From Hippasteria phrygiana (Eukaryota > Echinodermata > Asteroidea > Valvatida > Goniasteridae): DNA of 64,000 nt. Below, piece by piece: positions 10,831-21,660 of the stretch; position 1 is the first letter of the stretch, and the number at the start of each line of letters is the position of its first letter. The position numbers were made by a program, and so were the translations under genes. Below the pieces are notes generated by a model. The model worked only from the letters and a program-made list of their open reading frames with translations, was not told the DNA's origin and did not search any database. The stretch is taken from positions 1,860,001 through 1,924,000 of the forward strand of contig JAZGUH010000363.1 of assembly GCA_037893225.1 (NCBI GenBank), given 5' to 3'.

Positions 10831-11241
10831 TATTTCAATCGAACGTTGATGTGTAATGCTTGAAGCCGTGACTAAAAATGCAGATCCCTGTAATGGCTCT
10901 TAATGCATACGTGCTCCCGCTGAAACCCATTACGCTGATTGGCTGCCGCGGGATCCCCGGGCGGCTCATAAAAATGGGGTAGTTATATTACGTCCGCAAT
11001 GGTCATGGTCCGCCACAAGTGCCGTAAGTTTGCACACGGCACGCAAGCAATACTTTAATCTTATTGGCAGCCCCAGGATCCCAATTTGCATGCAGCCTGC
11101 CCTGAATCCCTTAATATTCTCATGCGCTGTACCCTGCCATATCATCGAGCTTGTGCAACTAGCAATTAGCCAGGTTCATTTCACAAGGTTTTTTGCGTCG
11201 AGTATAATGGATTTGACCCCTTATGCGGTAAAATATGTTAT
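10831..11241 (-). repeat. Ngaro split direct repeat A1 (5' end of element)
   Basis: Near-identical to A2 (5306-5716). Outer limit fixed by loss of identity after TATGTTAT at 11241, where A2 runs on into B1. Marks the left terminus of the element on the minus strand. Confidence 0.9.
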
Positions 11242-12187
11242 CATAAATGGCGTACCTAGGCCCTCGCGTATGCGTACGTGTTACTCATTTCGCTGTACAC
11301 ACAGCTCCCCAGGCACTGCATTGCCCACCCATGCGTACATGTACATGACACGCAGAGCTACGTGTAGTGGTATTAAGCCGTGGGTTATTTAGAGAGAGTT
11401 TTGGCGTGATCAAAATGTACCTTTTTACAATTTAGTGACTTCGGAAACTAGTAAATTTTCAAGTTTATAAGGTGTTCTGGATGATGGGAGAGAAGAGTCC
11501 GCGTATCGGCTGGCAGTTCAATACCGTGCGAAACACTATCAGATAAGATTCCATTACTATGCAAGCGAATCACTGTAACTCATTGACAAGTCACTAAAAG
11601 TCGGTTTCAAACGTGCATAAAGACATTACATCCATTTTCAGTGAAATGTTCCCCTTCTATGAAAAAGTGCCGAACTCGTAGTTTTCTGGAGCGTTATAAA
11701 AATACGGACCGTAAACAAGCTAAAACAAAACCAAATCCAACAACCCAACAACTAAGAAAGAAAGATTTTGTTCTCGAAATGTCGAGTATAGGGAACAAAA
11801 TACGCCATCGTCGTTGTTTTTGTTTTTTTGTGGGCGATAGACCTTGAGGACGTTAATTTGAAGCGCGCAAACTGATTTTAATCTGTAGTTTTGTTCACCT
11901 TTGTGACAGAAATTATTGTAAATCTTTATGCAATAACTACACCTTCGCAACATATCAAACCAAATCTCTGTTTCAAATTTGCATTGACATACATCCAAGT
12001 AAAAAAGCAAAAGAAAGCCAAAAAAACACTTACCACAACCCCACAAAGATTTTGATCTCTCTTGAAATGGTGAGTATAGCTGGAAACAAAAATACGCTTG
12101 GCCGGCTTTTTTTTATTCATTCATTTATTATTTGTAGGTGGCCTTGAGGACGCTTATTTCTGTAATTGGAGCGCCGCGCAATCTGTA
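11242..12187. other. no supported gene
   Basis: AT-rich DNA. A GGCCTTGAGGACG-like word recurs at ~11840 and 12140 beside TTTTGT-rich tracts, suggesting two diverged copies of one short repeat. Open frames (11641-11847 plus, 11720-12046 minus) have no recognisable features. Confidence 0.5.
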
Positions 12188-12660
12188 TTTTTGGCTGTTT
12201 CGGAAGTTTTCCGAAACAGCCCTTGTTTTCGTTAAGATTTGTTTTTTTTTTCTTTTTTTTTTTTAGCTGCTCCGGCGCGAAGCGCTGCGGAGCAGCTATT
12301 GTTTTCGTTAAGTTTTTTTTTTTTTTTTATTTTTTTTATTTCTTCTGCCATTTTTGCCATAGGTTTTGTACACAACTCCCTTTTCCACCTAATTTCATAC
12401 TGTTAAAGCTCGTGTTGTCCCCTCGAGTTGTCACAACAAAGACCATATAGCGTAGATGGTCCTAAAGCAATGACGTCATGATGACGTCAGTAGTTTTCAA
12501 ATTGTGGCCTCATGAATATTTAATTTTCCACGCTTGCAGGCTTAATATCTGAAAAACCAATCGAGATGTGAAGTTTATATCTATTGCAAAGTATTAGTTG
12601 GGCGACAAAGATGTTTCTGTTTGAGTAAAATGTTCGTGACGTCATCATGACGTCATCTGG
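12188..12660 (+). repeat. hairpin-plus-CRE repeat, probable Helentron-type fragment
   Basis: Begins with a hairpin (GGCTGTTTCGGAA ... TTCCGAAACAGCC, 12190-12222) followed by CTTGTTTTCGTTAAG; a second hairpin (GCTGCTCCG ... CGGAGCAGC, ~12269-12296) is followed by the same TTGTTTTCGTTAAG. Downstream come paired TGACGTCA palindromes separated by 3 bp (12471-12489 and 12638-12656). The same hairpin, T-rich stretch and paired TGACGTCA order is found in the 46506-50589 insertion, so these are related. No 3' terminus was identified. Confidence 0.5.
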
Positions 12661-13995
12661 AGGCCATTAACTTAAAGTCGTACCTAGGCGGTCGTAGTCA
12701 GTCTGTAAGGACACAATATCGAAGGTTGCCTATAGACATAGGCGTTCCACAAGGGTCGATCTTATAGGGCCACTTATATTCATTGTATAGTAGTGATTTT
12801 CCATCTTGAATACCCCAAAATTGCAACTTAGTTATGTATGCAGATGACTCCACGTTAACGTGTAGCTCCTCTAGTTTTAACGAAATAGAAAGGAACTTGA
12901 ATGTAGCTCTTGCTAGTATTCACAACTGGTGCCTAAGAAACAAACTAGCATTAAATGCCAACAAAACCAAATGTATGCTTATTGGTTCAAGGCAGAAAAT
13001 ATCCAACGTCGACCTGAACGTGTGCATTGCTGATAAGGTTATCGAAAAAGTGAAATCTTGTAAATGCTTGGGTGTAGTTGTTGATGAAACATTAAGTTGG
13101 GGTACACATGTTGAATACGTAAGGAAGACTGTTTCGTCTAAATTGGGTGTGTTAAACAGAATTCGTGACTACGTTCCCCAAAGCAGCCTGCACACACTCT
13201 TTGTAAGTTTAGTTATGCCATCTTTAGAGTATTGCTGTACGGTGTGGGGAGGATGTACATGTATCTCACGACAATACCCTCAACAAATGTCTAAAAAGAG
13301 CCACACGGATAATCCTTATTAAAATGTACCTCCCTCACCCCCTCAGCTTATGTTTGCCAGACTAAATTAAATTCCTTTTAAAGAAAGAGTTCAGTCCAAA
13401 AGAGCTTTCCTTGTTTTCAAAAGCCTTAACAAAATGACTCCTTGGTACATGACAAATCTGTTCACACCACTTACAGTGATTCGTGAAACACGACAATCGA
13501 CCCAAATGGCACTGAAAGTTCCTTTCGCCAAAAAGGAATGCTATGTGACAAGTTTCGCTGTGAGTGGTGCCAGTATATGGAATAATCTGCCTGAACAAAT
13601 GAGAACCATAAACTCCTTAAGTACATTTAAATCGGAGCTACGTAAAGCCATCTATCAGTAATATTTCTGTCATTTACGCTGATCTGCGGAGTTATAAACT
13701 TGGTTGCCAAAATACTTTGGAGCCGGATGGGAATTTCCCCTTGTTTTTCACCCTAAAAGGTTTTTTTCGCGGGTTTTTCGCCCATCCCGTAAATCAGCAA
13801 TAGGCTTCTGGAGAGTTGAAAAGTTTACCAAATATAGATATATTTGTGTAAACATTATTGTATTTGTTTAAATATTTTGTATGAATGTGTAAATATTCAG
13901 TTTTAACTAATAATATGCAGGGCCCCAATGGAAACCAGTTTTAAAATGTTTGGGCACACCCTGGGTATTAGAAATGTAATAAATCAATAAATCAA
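12660..13995 (+). mobile_element. 5'-truncated CR1/L2-like LINE
   Basis: Truncated non-LTR retrotransposon: C-terminal half of reverse transcriptase, C-terminal domain, a 3' UTR (13662-13960) and an AATAAATCAATAAATCAATAC tail near 13975-13998. 5' truncation into the preceding CRE-type repeat and an A-rich terminal repeat are typical of LINE insertion by target-primed reverse transcription. Confidence 0.78.
12690..13661 (+). pseudogene. LINE reverse transcriptase, C-terminal part
   Basis: Plus-strand fragments in order: GVPQGSIL (~12745-12768; RT motif B region), YADD catalytic box at 12837-12848 opening a 162-codon frame, NKTKCMLIG and CKCLGVVVDETLSW (thumb-proximal blocks), then after a frame change near 13265 a stretch running into 13434-13661 with GASIWNNLPEQMR and a terminal FKSELRKAIYQ. 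These blocks are standard for CR1/L2/Jockey-group LINEs. No endonuclease domain remains. At least two frameshifts and a stop after GSIL make it a pseudogene. Confidence 0.85.
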
Positions 13996-14022
13996 TACAT
14001 ACATGAACATATACATAGGAGC

Positions 14023-14247
14023 TTAACCCCTTGAGTACGGTTATTTACAGGAGGCGACGGGGTGTTGCACCGGCCTTTGCAGCCAATCGAAACGGCCACA
14101 ATGTGCTTGTGCAGTCAAGCGTAATATACACAATAATCCAACAATGGATTGAAACTGCACAAATAGAGGCAAATAGCATCATCCGGCCTGCTGGTGGCAC
14201 TGTTTTTGTTTTGCGCCATTTAGCGTCATCCGTACGCAAGGGGTTAA
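14023..14247. mobile_element. piggyBac-like MITE
   Basis: Flanked by TTAA at 14023-14026 and 14244-14247. Terminal inverted repeats are CCCCTTGAGTACGG (14027-14040) and CCGTACGCAAGGGG (14230-14243), one mismatch over 14 bp. TTAA target duplication and CCC-starting TIRs are hallmarks of piggyBac elements. The 217-bp interior has no transposase; the open frames across it are incidental. Confidence 0.75.
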
Positions 14248-14249
14248 CC

Positions 14250-14440
14250 AAGGATTCCTCAAAAGCATAACACTGTACATGTACTGGTACAATGTACATG
14301 TAGCTCGCAAGCCTGTAGAAACCTGTGAAGAGAAGGCAAAGAAATGTTCAGTTTATAGGTGGGAGGAAAACCCCAGAATAATTTCCCTGGGAAAACCCCA
14401 AAAGGGAATCAGGCAGGGACTGAAAACCCAATCCACATAC
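14250..14440 (-). repeat. dispersed repeat, second copy
   Basis: Reverse-complement relative of 7438-7640: GGATTCCTCAAAAGC at one end and GGGACTGAAAACCCAATCCA at the other, with GGGAGGAAAACCCCAGAAT between. Family unnamed. The following 14441-14776 is AT-rich with a G-rich spot at 14648-14662 and no gene. Confidence 0.6.
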
Positions 14441-14776
14441 ATGTACAGCACATTGCATTTGAAAATTAACCCGAGAATTTCTCTTCACAAATGTTTTTCT
14501 TTCCATTTTCATTTCATAAAATTTGAAACAATTTTCACGCCTTTTCATACATGTGGGGAAAACATTTTCATAGCTTTTCACACAAGTGAGAAAACATGTT
14601 CACACCTTTTCTCAAAGTATGAAAATAATTTGCCACTTGAATTCACGGGGGGGAGGGGGGGGAGTAGCGTGTGAAATGCGAAATGCGAATGCGACTGCAA
14701 ATTCCTTTCACAAAACTTCCCATTCACATTCAGTGTTAACTTTCAATTGCAATGTAAATATACAATGTACATGTAG

Positions 14777-14847
14777 GTCCAGGTAGGATTCGCACCCGGG
14801 TCACAGCGGAAGGTGAGAAAAGTACCACTAGGCCAACCTAACTCCTC
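14777..14847 (-). repeat. tRNA-like SINE head or tRNA pseudogene
   Basis: On the minus strand TTGGCCTAGTGGT resembles an A box and GGTGCGAATCC a B box, about 35 nt apart, the arrangement of an RNA polymerase III type-2 promoter. The would-be acceptor arms do not pair, so this is a tRNA-derived repeat rather than a functional tRNA. It lies in the presumed intron just downstream of the calpain exon. Confidence 0.5.
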
Positions 14848-14880
14848 ATCGATGTTCTACATCTACTACAATGTTCTCAC

Positions 14881-15053
14881 CTTGGGTCTCTTCCATTCAA
14901 TCTTTCCTGGGGAGCTGCGCTTGTTGAAGAGAGAGGCATCTGAGGCAGGGAATTCTGGGTCTTCCCATAGGCTGCCACTGGCACGACATCTCTTGACAAT
15001 GTCAGCATACTTCTGCCCCTTGTAAGGAACTACCTTCTTCACCATGATTCACT
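14881..15053 (-). CDS. calpain N-terminal coding exon
   Basis: Minus-strand exon with start ATG at 15045 and 55 codons to 14881. The product contains VPYKGQKY, LWEDPEFPASDASLF and PGKIEWKRPK, the N-terminal signature that precedes the papain-like protease core of calpains (Ca2+-dependent cysteine proteases); the VxPYxxQ start is most like calpain-5/6-type proteins. Splice signals agree: a long T tract plus AG just upstream (acceptor at 15054-15055, with 8 nt of 5' UTR), and GTGAG right after the last codon (14876-14880). No further calpain exon is visible at lower coordinates before the window edge, so the intron must be long or the exon is an orphan. Host gene rather than transposon; family assignment from motif memory. 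Confidence 0.8.
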
Positions 15054-16134
15054 CTAAAAAAAAATATGCATAAAAAATACATGCTGTAGATAATGGCTTG
15101 ACCATAGCCTTTGGAAAGGGTAGACACATGGGCCTCTGTATACCCTGTAGTTTCAGCAATTTAGATTAGATCATGTAGTTTGTGTTGACTGTTAAAATCT
15201 AACAAATTACAACAGCTTTTTACCATTGCTGGATTTAGCAGGGTTGGGGATAAAGATATATTTTATGGCAGTCGGGGAAAAAGCTGCTATGATATAGAAC
15301 TGTTACTACGGATGCATCTCCAAGATTAAACAGCATGAAACTGCACTGACACATCATTTCATTTTGGGTTTTTTTACAACCTGTTTGTCTTTTAACAATA
15401 ACCCCCTAGGCATTTTTACTAGGAAGTGTACTCAACCGCTCAAAATCCAACACTGTGCAGTATACCTATGGCACATTCTTTGGACTTGGACAAATTGGGG
15501 CATCATATGTAAAGTAATGGTGACGAGGCACTGCAGTCCTGAACCCATCAAAATTTAACACAACCTGCTGTTGGAGTTTGTAAGGCTTGGGATAGTTAGG
15601 ATTAATGCACTGTCCTTTCCTGAACATTACATGTAGTTTAACATAACAAAAGGACAAACAATTTTGTTTTACCTTCACACAGAAGAACGAATCATTCTGG
15701 TTTGATAAGAGATGGGCACGTACAGTGTGGACAAAGCTAGGCATGTGCACTTTTAAAGGAAGTTTTATTGACAACTACAGTGTATAAGACGACCACAACT
15801 TCTAGAAATATTTACCTTCACTTTAGAATGGACAAATATTCTTTAAAAATGTAAACTGTACCCCTTTCCACACCAAATGCCCAGCTGGCGTGCAACCATA
15901 ACAATTAATCTTATTTTTGCTTGTAAGTTTAACTGATGTTAAAATTATCTATCCTTTCCTGAATATTGAAGACACATAAATGTATTGTGTATTTACTAGT
16001 TTTGAAAACTTCATGATTTTGCATCATGTGGCAGACTGGCATATTGAAAGTGTGTAATGTTAAGTTGTTTGCAGGTAAATTTTGTAGAGTGATATATGTT
16101 AACCCTAACTCAATACATCACTTTTTTCTCCATG
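15054..16134. other. upstream region/intron of calpain exon, no gene seen
   Basis: AT-rich, with no coding motif or repeat boundary recognised. If the acceptor at 15054 is used, this is intron or 5' upstream sequence of the calpain gene. Confidence 0.5.
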
Positions 16135-16445
16135 TAACCTGAATCATCCAACGTCCTCTGATTTCAAAGTGTTAAAGCTGCATATAACCTGAATCCTCCA
16201 AAATCCTCTGATGGAGATCACTGCATGAATTCTACAAAATCCTCCAGGTTTTTTTGTAAACACCCCAGTAACCTCAATCCTCCAAAATCAACCAGCATCA
16301 GATTGGGCCCGATGACCTGGATCCTCCATTTCCCTCCCGAGGCAAAAATCCTCTTATGCCCTCAATCCTGCAAAATCCTCTGATGCTTCAACTTCCAAAG
16401 ACCCTCAATCCTCCAAATTCCTGCATTTGGCAAAGAAGATTTTTG
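16135..16445. repeat. imprecise repeat of AATCCTCCAAAATCCTCTGAT-like units
   Basis: About ten diverged copies of CCTCAATCCTCCAAA / AATCCTCTGATG words at irregular 15-40 bp spacing. Looks like a degenerated minisatellite. 16446-16947 holds nothing else recognised. Confidence 0.6.
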
Positions 16446-16947
16446 GAGGATTTGGGACGGTTGGGGTTTTAATGTGCAAAATATTTCCTACGTACAGGTC
16501 TTTTTGAGATACTGTTGACTTCTTAAAATCAGAAATAGCAATGAGCCTATGAACTTGGCTTTAAAACAGTTTTTGTTTAATTGTGTAGCATCACAGTCAA
16601 GCCTGTCAGGTTAAACATTGTTTAAAAATATTGTCCTTTCCTGACCATGCCTCTAAGCAGTTTTTCACTTGTTCCAGTCTCAGTTTACCGACAATTCTCT
16701 CAATTATTTTTCAAAGGCGTATTTTTAAGTACAAAAATTTCATACAAAATAACTCACATGACACCAACATTTAATACGTACAATGTACCATCACATTCAT
16801 GTCAGACATGTACATGTACACAAATGTATGTCACTAATACTGTGGAATGGACACTTACATGTGTAATTCTGTGAAGGCTGCTTGCTTTTTAATTACTCAA
16901 AATGGCAAGTTAAACAATTGGCTTATTACGTGCATATTTAATTTGGT

Positions 16948-17716
16948 GGGTCATTCATGTCATCCCGTGTCAAATCACCCCCAAAATGGAATTATTTAAA
17001 CCCGACCCCCTTCAAATTGGCTCAAATTTGGTGTATGGGGTAATTGAGCCTGAAGAGGCTGAAAAAGCTGAAATTGTAAGTTTTAGCCCCATCAGACCAA
17101 TGTTTTTTGTGCTACGGCACGACCTTTTTTGGTGATTTTCACAAAAATGGGCACACCCACTAATTTTCAAATGACCATACATGCATCTCTGTAACCTGTT
17201 ACATTATGCAATTTACTATACATAGATTTATAGTAAAATATAGGAATAATCACAATTTTGCATCATGTATGCCAACTTTAAGAACTGGAAAGCAAACCAA
17301 AAATATTATACCCCTGCAATTTTTGTATATTATACATGTAATATGTAGAAAACATGTTGGGGTATAATTTTCACCTCAACATCACATGATCCAAAAGGTC
17401 AAACAACTTCAAATTGTTCCTACATGAAAATGCAATTATGTACCTTTCCAAAGACACCAATATCAACAGATTTGGCCCACTGGTTATACAGAGGTACGTA
17501 CATGCCGGGTCATCTGAAAATTGGTGGGCACACCCATTTTGGCCAAAATTGCCAACAAAGGTTCTGTCGTAGCCCAGAAAACATTGGTCTGATGGGGCTA
17601 AAACATGAAATTTCAGCTTTTTCAGCTTCAATTACATTGTACCCTGCACACCAAATTTGAGCTAATTTGAAGAGGGTCAGGTTTAACCCATTGGGCGATC
17701 TGACACGGAATGACCC
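16948..17716. mobile_element. non-autonomous element with ~220-bp inverted termini
   Basis: Left part 16948-17172 and right part 17500-17716 are inverted copies, sharing GGGTCATTC ... CGTGTCA at the ends and CATTGGTCTGATGGGGCTAAA and GGGCACACCCA further in. No transposase. The terminal GGGTCATTCC-type start is the same as in the elements at 18020-19123 and 27283-29058 although the interiors differ. No clear target duplication was identified. 17717-18019 has no recognised feature. Confidence 0.65.
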
Positions 17717-18019
17717 TGCTATTGTTAAACCCGTTCCTAACAAAATTGCACACATTAATGTGACGATTTTTGGCAAATGTATCTTGACGACTTGTCAAAT
17801 AATCACAATTTTTTCTTAGCTGAAAAAAGTATTCCTACAGTGCTTGACAAATTGCACAAACAACCAATTGTGTATTTCTTTTCGTATTGTCATTATGAAA
17901 CTACAATTTTGAGGAATGTAGAAATTTGCGGTCCCTTTTTTGCCATCTTCAAAGCCAAGGGGCAAAAAAATATGAAGTAAATATACATGTATGAGCCGAT
18001 TCATTATTTCAGAGCATTT

Positions 18020-19123
18020 GGGTCATTCCACCAGGTTGGGACACAGTGTATGACATTTATCCATATCTTTAAAAGTACTATTACATTTGATTCAGTTCAT
18101 GTAACATCAGTGGGAAATATTTTAGAAAGTTTTAAATCATGTAAATTATATTTTACCAAAAATATGATTCAAAAATGTGTCAGTTTGACGTAACATGGAC
18201 ACGTCCATATTTCCATTTTTGTGTTTTTTCAACACTTTAAATATAAATATGGGAAATTCACCATGTGTACTAATTAATGTACTATACAACACAAACACTT
18301 TTTTTTATGGTAGTCAGTGTCCAAATATAGCAGAGACAGCAAGAACAGACGTGAGTGTGGACATAACATGGACACTGTCACGTCCACACATGCATGTTTT
18401 TTTGTTCTTGCTGTTTCTGAGCTATTTGGACACTGGCAACTATAACAAAAAGTGTTTTCTGGTGGTATTGAGTGTCTTTTAGTTAGTACATATAGTAAGT
18501 TGCATAATTATTTATATAATGACGAAAAATTAAGGCAGTCTGGACGTAACATTTAGTACTGACATGGTGTGACATGAAAATGCACATTTCCTTTTTGTAA
18601 CAATTTCAATATTTATATAAATAATTATGCAAACTCACTCTGTATACTAATTACAAAACACAAACTGCAACACAAAAAGCATTTGTTATGATATTCAATA
18701 TCCAAATGCAGCACAACAGCAGAAATATATGTATGGTCATGGTGTCCATGTTACGTCTGCACCGATTCTTCAAATTCTTGCTATTTCTGCTATATTTGGA
18801 CACTGACTGCCGTAAAAAGGTGTTTCATTGTTGCATATTAATTATTGTACGTAATGAATTTCCCATATTTATTTATTAAAGCATTGAAAAAACACAATTT
18901 AAATGTTGGACACGGTGTCCATGTTATGTCTATTTTACATTCAAAATAACACACTTTTTATAATATTTTTGTTAAAATATAACTTACATGATTGAAAACT
19001 TTCTCAAATAATCTCACACCCAAAGACGGATGTCACATGAAATAACTGAATTAAATGTAATGATGGTTTTAATGATATATGTTTAAGAAAAAAAAACAGT
19101 GTCCCAACCTGGTGGAATGACCC
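18020..19123. mobile_element. 1.1-kb TIR element, GGGTCATTCCACCAGG family
   Basis: Starts GGGTCATTCCACCAGGTTGG and ends with its complement; ATTT precedes (18016-18019) and follows (19124-19127), a plausible 4-bp target duplication. The two halves are imperfect inverted copies over several hundred bp (shared AAAGTTTTAAATCATG, ACGTAACATGGACAC and AATATGGGAAATTCA words), so it folds into one long hairpin. No transposase reading frame; the family of the driving enzyme is unknown. A second, larger copy is in each palindrome arm. 19124-19815 has no recognised gene. Confidence 0.75.
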
Positions 19124-19819
19124 ATTTACATTGTACATGTTTATGCTGAAACATCCATTTAAACTGAGAATGTCCGCATCCTACATATTGTACATGTACC
19201 TCCAAATTTCATGGTAGATGTACATTAGATAAAGCACAGTTAAGAAATAAACAGATTGTAGCTCCAAAATGTATTATTTTAAGAACATGTACATGTACTT
19301 CTGGGTCCAAAGCTTGAAATAATGACAAAACTTGAACCATAAGTTTCATTTTTGGACTCCTGGGAGACTTTTTTCACCTTTCCCGTAAAACTCCTTTGTT
19401 AGTTTTTTTTTTAAATCCAATGCGGGGAACAGCTTTAGCAATGTGCTTTATTATGAAAGTCGGTTCTAAAAAAAAGAAATTCACAATCCCAAAAACATTC
19501 TTTGACACGCCCCCCTCCTCCCACACATGTTTTCAAAGCCAAAACTCCTACAACCACTTAAAAAAACCACTTCAGCGAGACCTGAATCATCAAAACAATT
19601 GGCTCCAAGAAAACTTTACTTGTGCACAAGACAGACAATTCTGTGCAATTCACTCTCCCTCTACCAATGACTTTTTTTGAAGCCAATACTTTCCTACAGT
19701 ACATGCAGATAATACAAGCAAACAACATCTGACAGTTTGTTTGGAGTTTTTTGGGGTGGGGCATTAACTTCAGCTGGTGTATTGACAACATTACATGTAC
19801 ATAGGAATGTACACAGTAT

Positions 19820-20492
19820 TGTGACGTGTCGACCGGCCGCCCTGTCCTGACGCCGGTCCCCTTGGTAGCGTACCGTCTCGATGGCGTTGAACCTCTGAAG
19901 TGGTGGGCTACAGCACCAGTTATTCCACCTCCAACAGACAGTCGGTGGAATATCGTCGGTAGAATGTCCCCGGTGGAATGTGGAATTTGGAAGGGGGCTG
20001 TGGAATCGGACTATGGAAGGGGGAGTAGGGAAGGGGTAATTCCTGAGGTTTGTTATTCCCTCATGCCCTTTTATTTAACCTGGGACTTTGGTCCTAGCAT
20101 TCAGCGATTCTCAGTCTAATTAACAATAATTCGAGCCAGTGGAATGAGTGGAATCGGAGTCAGAAATCACAAACGGTGGTTATGCCTTTAATCACTCCTC
20201 TTCATCCTCCTTATTCGTCTGGTATTATTTAAACCCCAATTACTTGCTCCAATCACGAAATAATCACTTAAATCATCTGCCTAAACTCCAACCCTGCAGC
20301 TGCTTTTATACCCCCTGAGTCCCCATAGCCCATGTACAAACTATCTCTGCCATACAACAGTGCATAAGTCCAATTGACCAATCAGCTGCCAGGATTCACC
20401 AGTATGCAAAGTGTGGGTGACTCAGTGCTATACAGTTATTATACATACAGTTCGTGCTTCAATTTAACACATACAGTTCGTGCTCCGTCACA
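19820..20492 (-). repeat. 3' LTR of gypsy element, left arm
   Basis: 673 bp, TGTGACG...GTCACA when read on either strand. It is shorter than the partner LTR mainly because it lacks most of the GGTGGAATACCGCC repeats. A purine-rich tract (GGGAGGGGGGCTA on the minus strand, 20493-20505) adjoins its inner edge as the plus-strand priming site. Confidence 0.88.
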
Positions 20493-20936
20493 TAGCCCCC
20501 CTCCCAAAGTTTTCAGTCCCTGAAAACTAAGTTACAATTTCCAGTAAACCCTAAAATTCTCTTATACAAACACCTCAAACTTGACATGTCCTCGAAATAT
20601 AACTTGCCAATGTTTTTCTTCAACACATCAAGAAAAAGCCAAAAGTTAAACAAGTGAGGTTTATCAACATTTTAACAAGTTACATGAACAATAAACTGCA
20701 ACAACTTGAACAACTACTAGAATAACTTTGTCTGATTACAAATAGTCTTTAAACAAACAAATAATTGTATCCACTTAAACAAGCGAAATGGTGGATCTGA
20801 AACTGAACGGGCACCGAGAACAATGTTCAGAGTTCATGTTGATGAACAGTTAATGTTCATGATGAAGTTGCTTTGATCTCCTCCCTGTGGATCACTACTT
20901 GGGATGACATCACCATGATCCACCTTTGCCTCGCTC

Positions 20937-21660
20937 CTAGAGGTGGAAGAATCCACGCTGAGCATCGCACCTGCTCAAAACTCCCGAAGAACCATGCTTG
21001 GACATCTCGATCCTTCCCTGGTGTGGATGTGCTTTAGCTATTGGGGTTGCTGAAGTGATTGCAGCTGGCATCGTTGTTACTGGGGGTCCATGCTTGGCTT
21101 GTTGGGAAGTGGATGAGAGACAGTACTGTTGAGAGGATCTGTGTGGGATGTGGGTGCGTCGGGATAGGACGTGATGAGACTGTGTGGGGCCGGGACACTC
21201 TGTCGCTGCTCGCGAGTCTTTCCAAGCTGCTCGCGACATTCTTCCACATATGCCACGCCTGAAAGGCTTGTCTCGGTGCTCCTCCCGAATATGTCGGCCC
21301 AAGGTTGCCGTCTGTGGACTAGATGTCCTGCATCCTTGATGTGGGCATCGATGCTTTGGTGCATGCGGATCATGACATGGATCCGCTCGAGGCCTCTCGC
21401 CACGGTGATCCTTCTCGCTCGTGTCCCGCACTCCTTCCTGTGGAAGCAGACTCTCTCTTGCTGCTACTACCACCTGCCGCTTGAGTGCAGTAGGTGCTTT
21501 TCTACAGAGTGAATTTCTTTGGGCACATATCTCGCACCGGCTGACTTTTGTCCGCACGTGCGCGGACATACCAGGCCAGTAGTAATGCCGGCGCACTTTC
21601 TGCGATGGCCTGTACATTCCCCGGTGTCCTGATGTGTTACTATCGTGTAGATCTGCGAGT
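20937..21660 (-). pseudogene. integrase zinc-binding region with C2H2-like finger, left arm
   Basis: Minus-strand 226-codon frame from 21617. RRHYYWPGM followed by CEICAQRN is the hallmark of the HHCC zinc-binding domain of Ty3/gypsy integrases; the two His residues lie just upstream before the frame's Met. Then, instead of the DDE catalytic core, comes Cys-x4-Cys-x12-His-x4-His followed by DKPF and GICGR (21276-21347), a C2H2 zinc-finger-like pattern, and a Pro/Ser/His-rich tail. The right arm has a 1-bp deletion near 21195's counterpart, giving a different C-terminus. Not a working integrase. Confidence 0.65.

Larger units (their letters stand above)
4580..11241 (-). mobile_element. Ngaro-type tyrosine-recombinase retrotransposon, decayed
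   Basis: Read on the minus strand the order is A1 (11241-10831), gag remnants, reverse transcriptase, RNase H, SGNH hydrolase remnant, then B1 (6400-5714), A2 (5716-5306) and B2 (5197-4580). A1/A2 and B1/B2 are near-identical pairs, giving the A1-ORFs-B1A2B2 split direct repeats diagnostic of Ngaro/DIRS elements that integrate through a circular intermediate. The tyrosine recombinase expected between RNase H and SGNH is missing: only ~30 bp separate them, against ~0.9 kb in the related element at 39364-43215. All reading frames are broken, and an unrelated repeat (7438-7640) interrupts the RT/RNase H region. It cannot be autonomous now. Confidence 0.88.
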
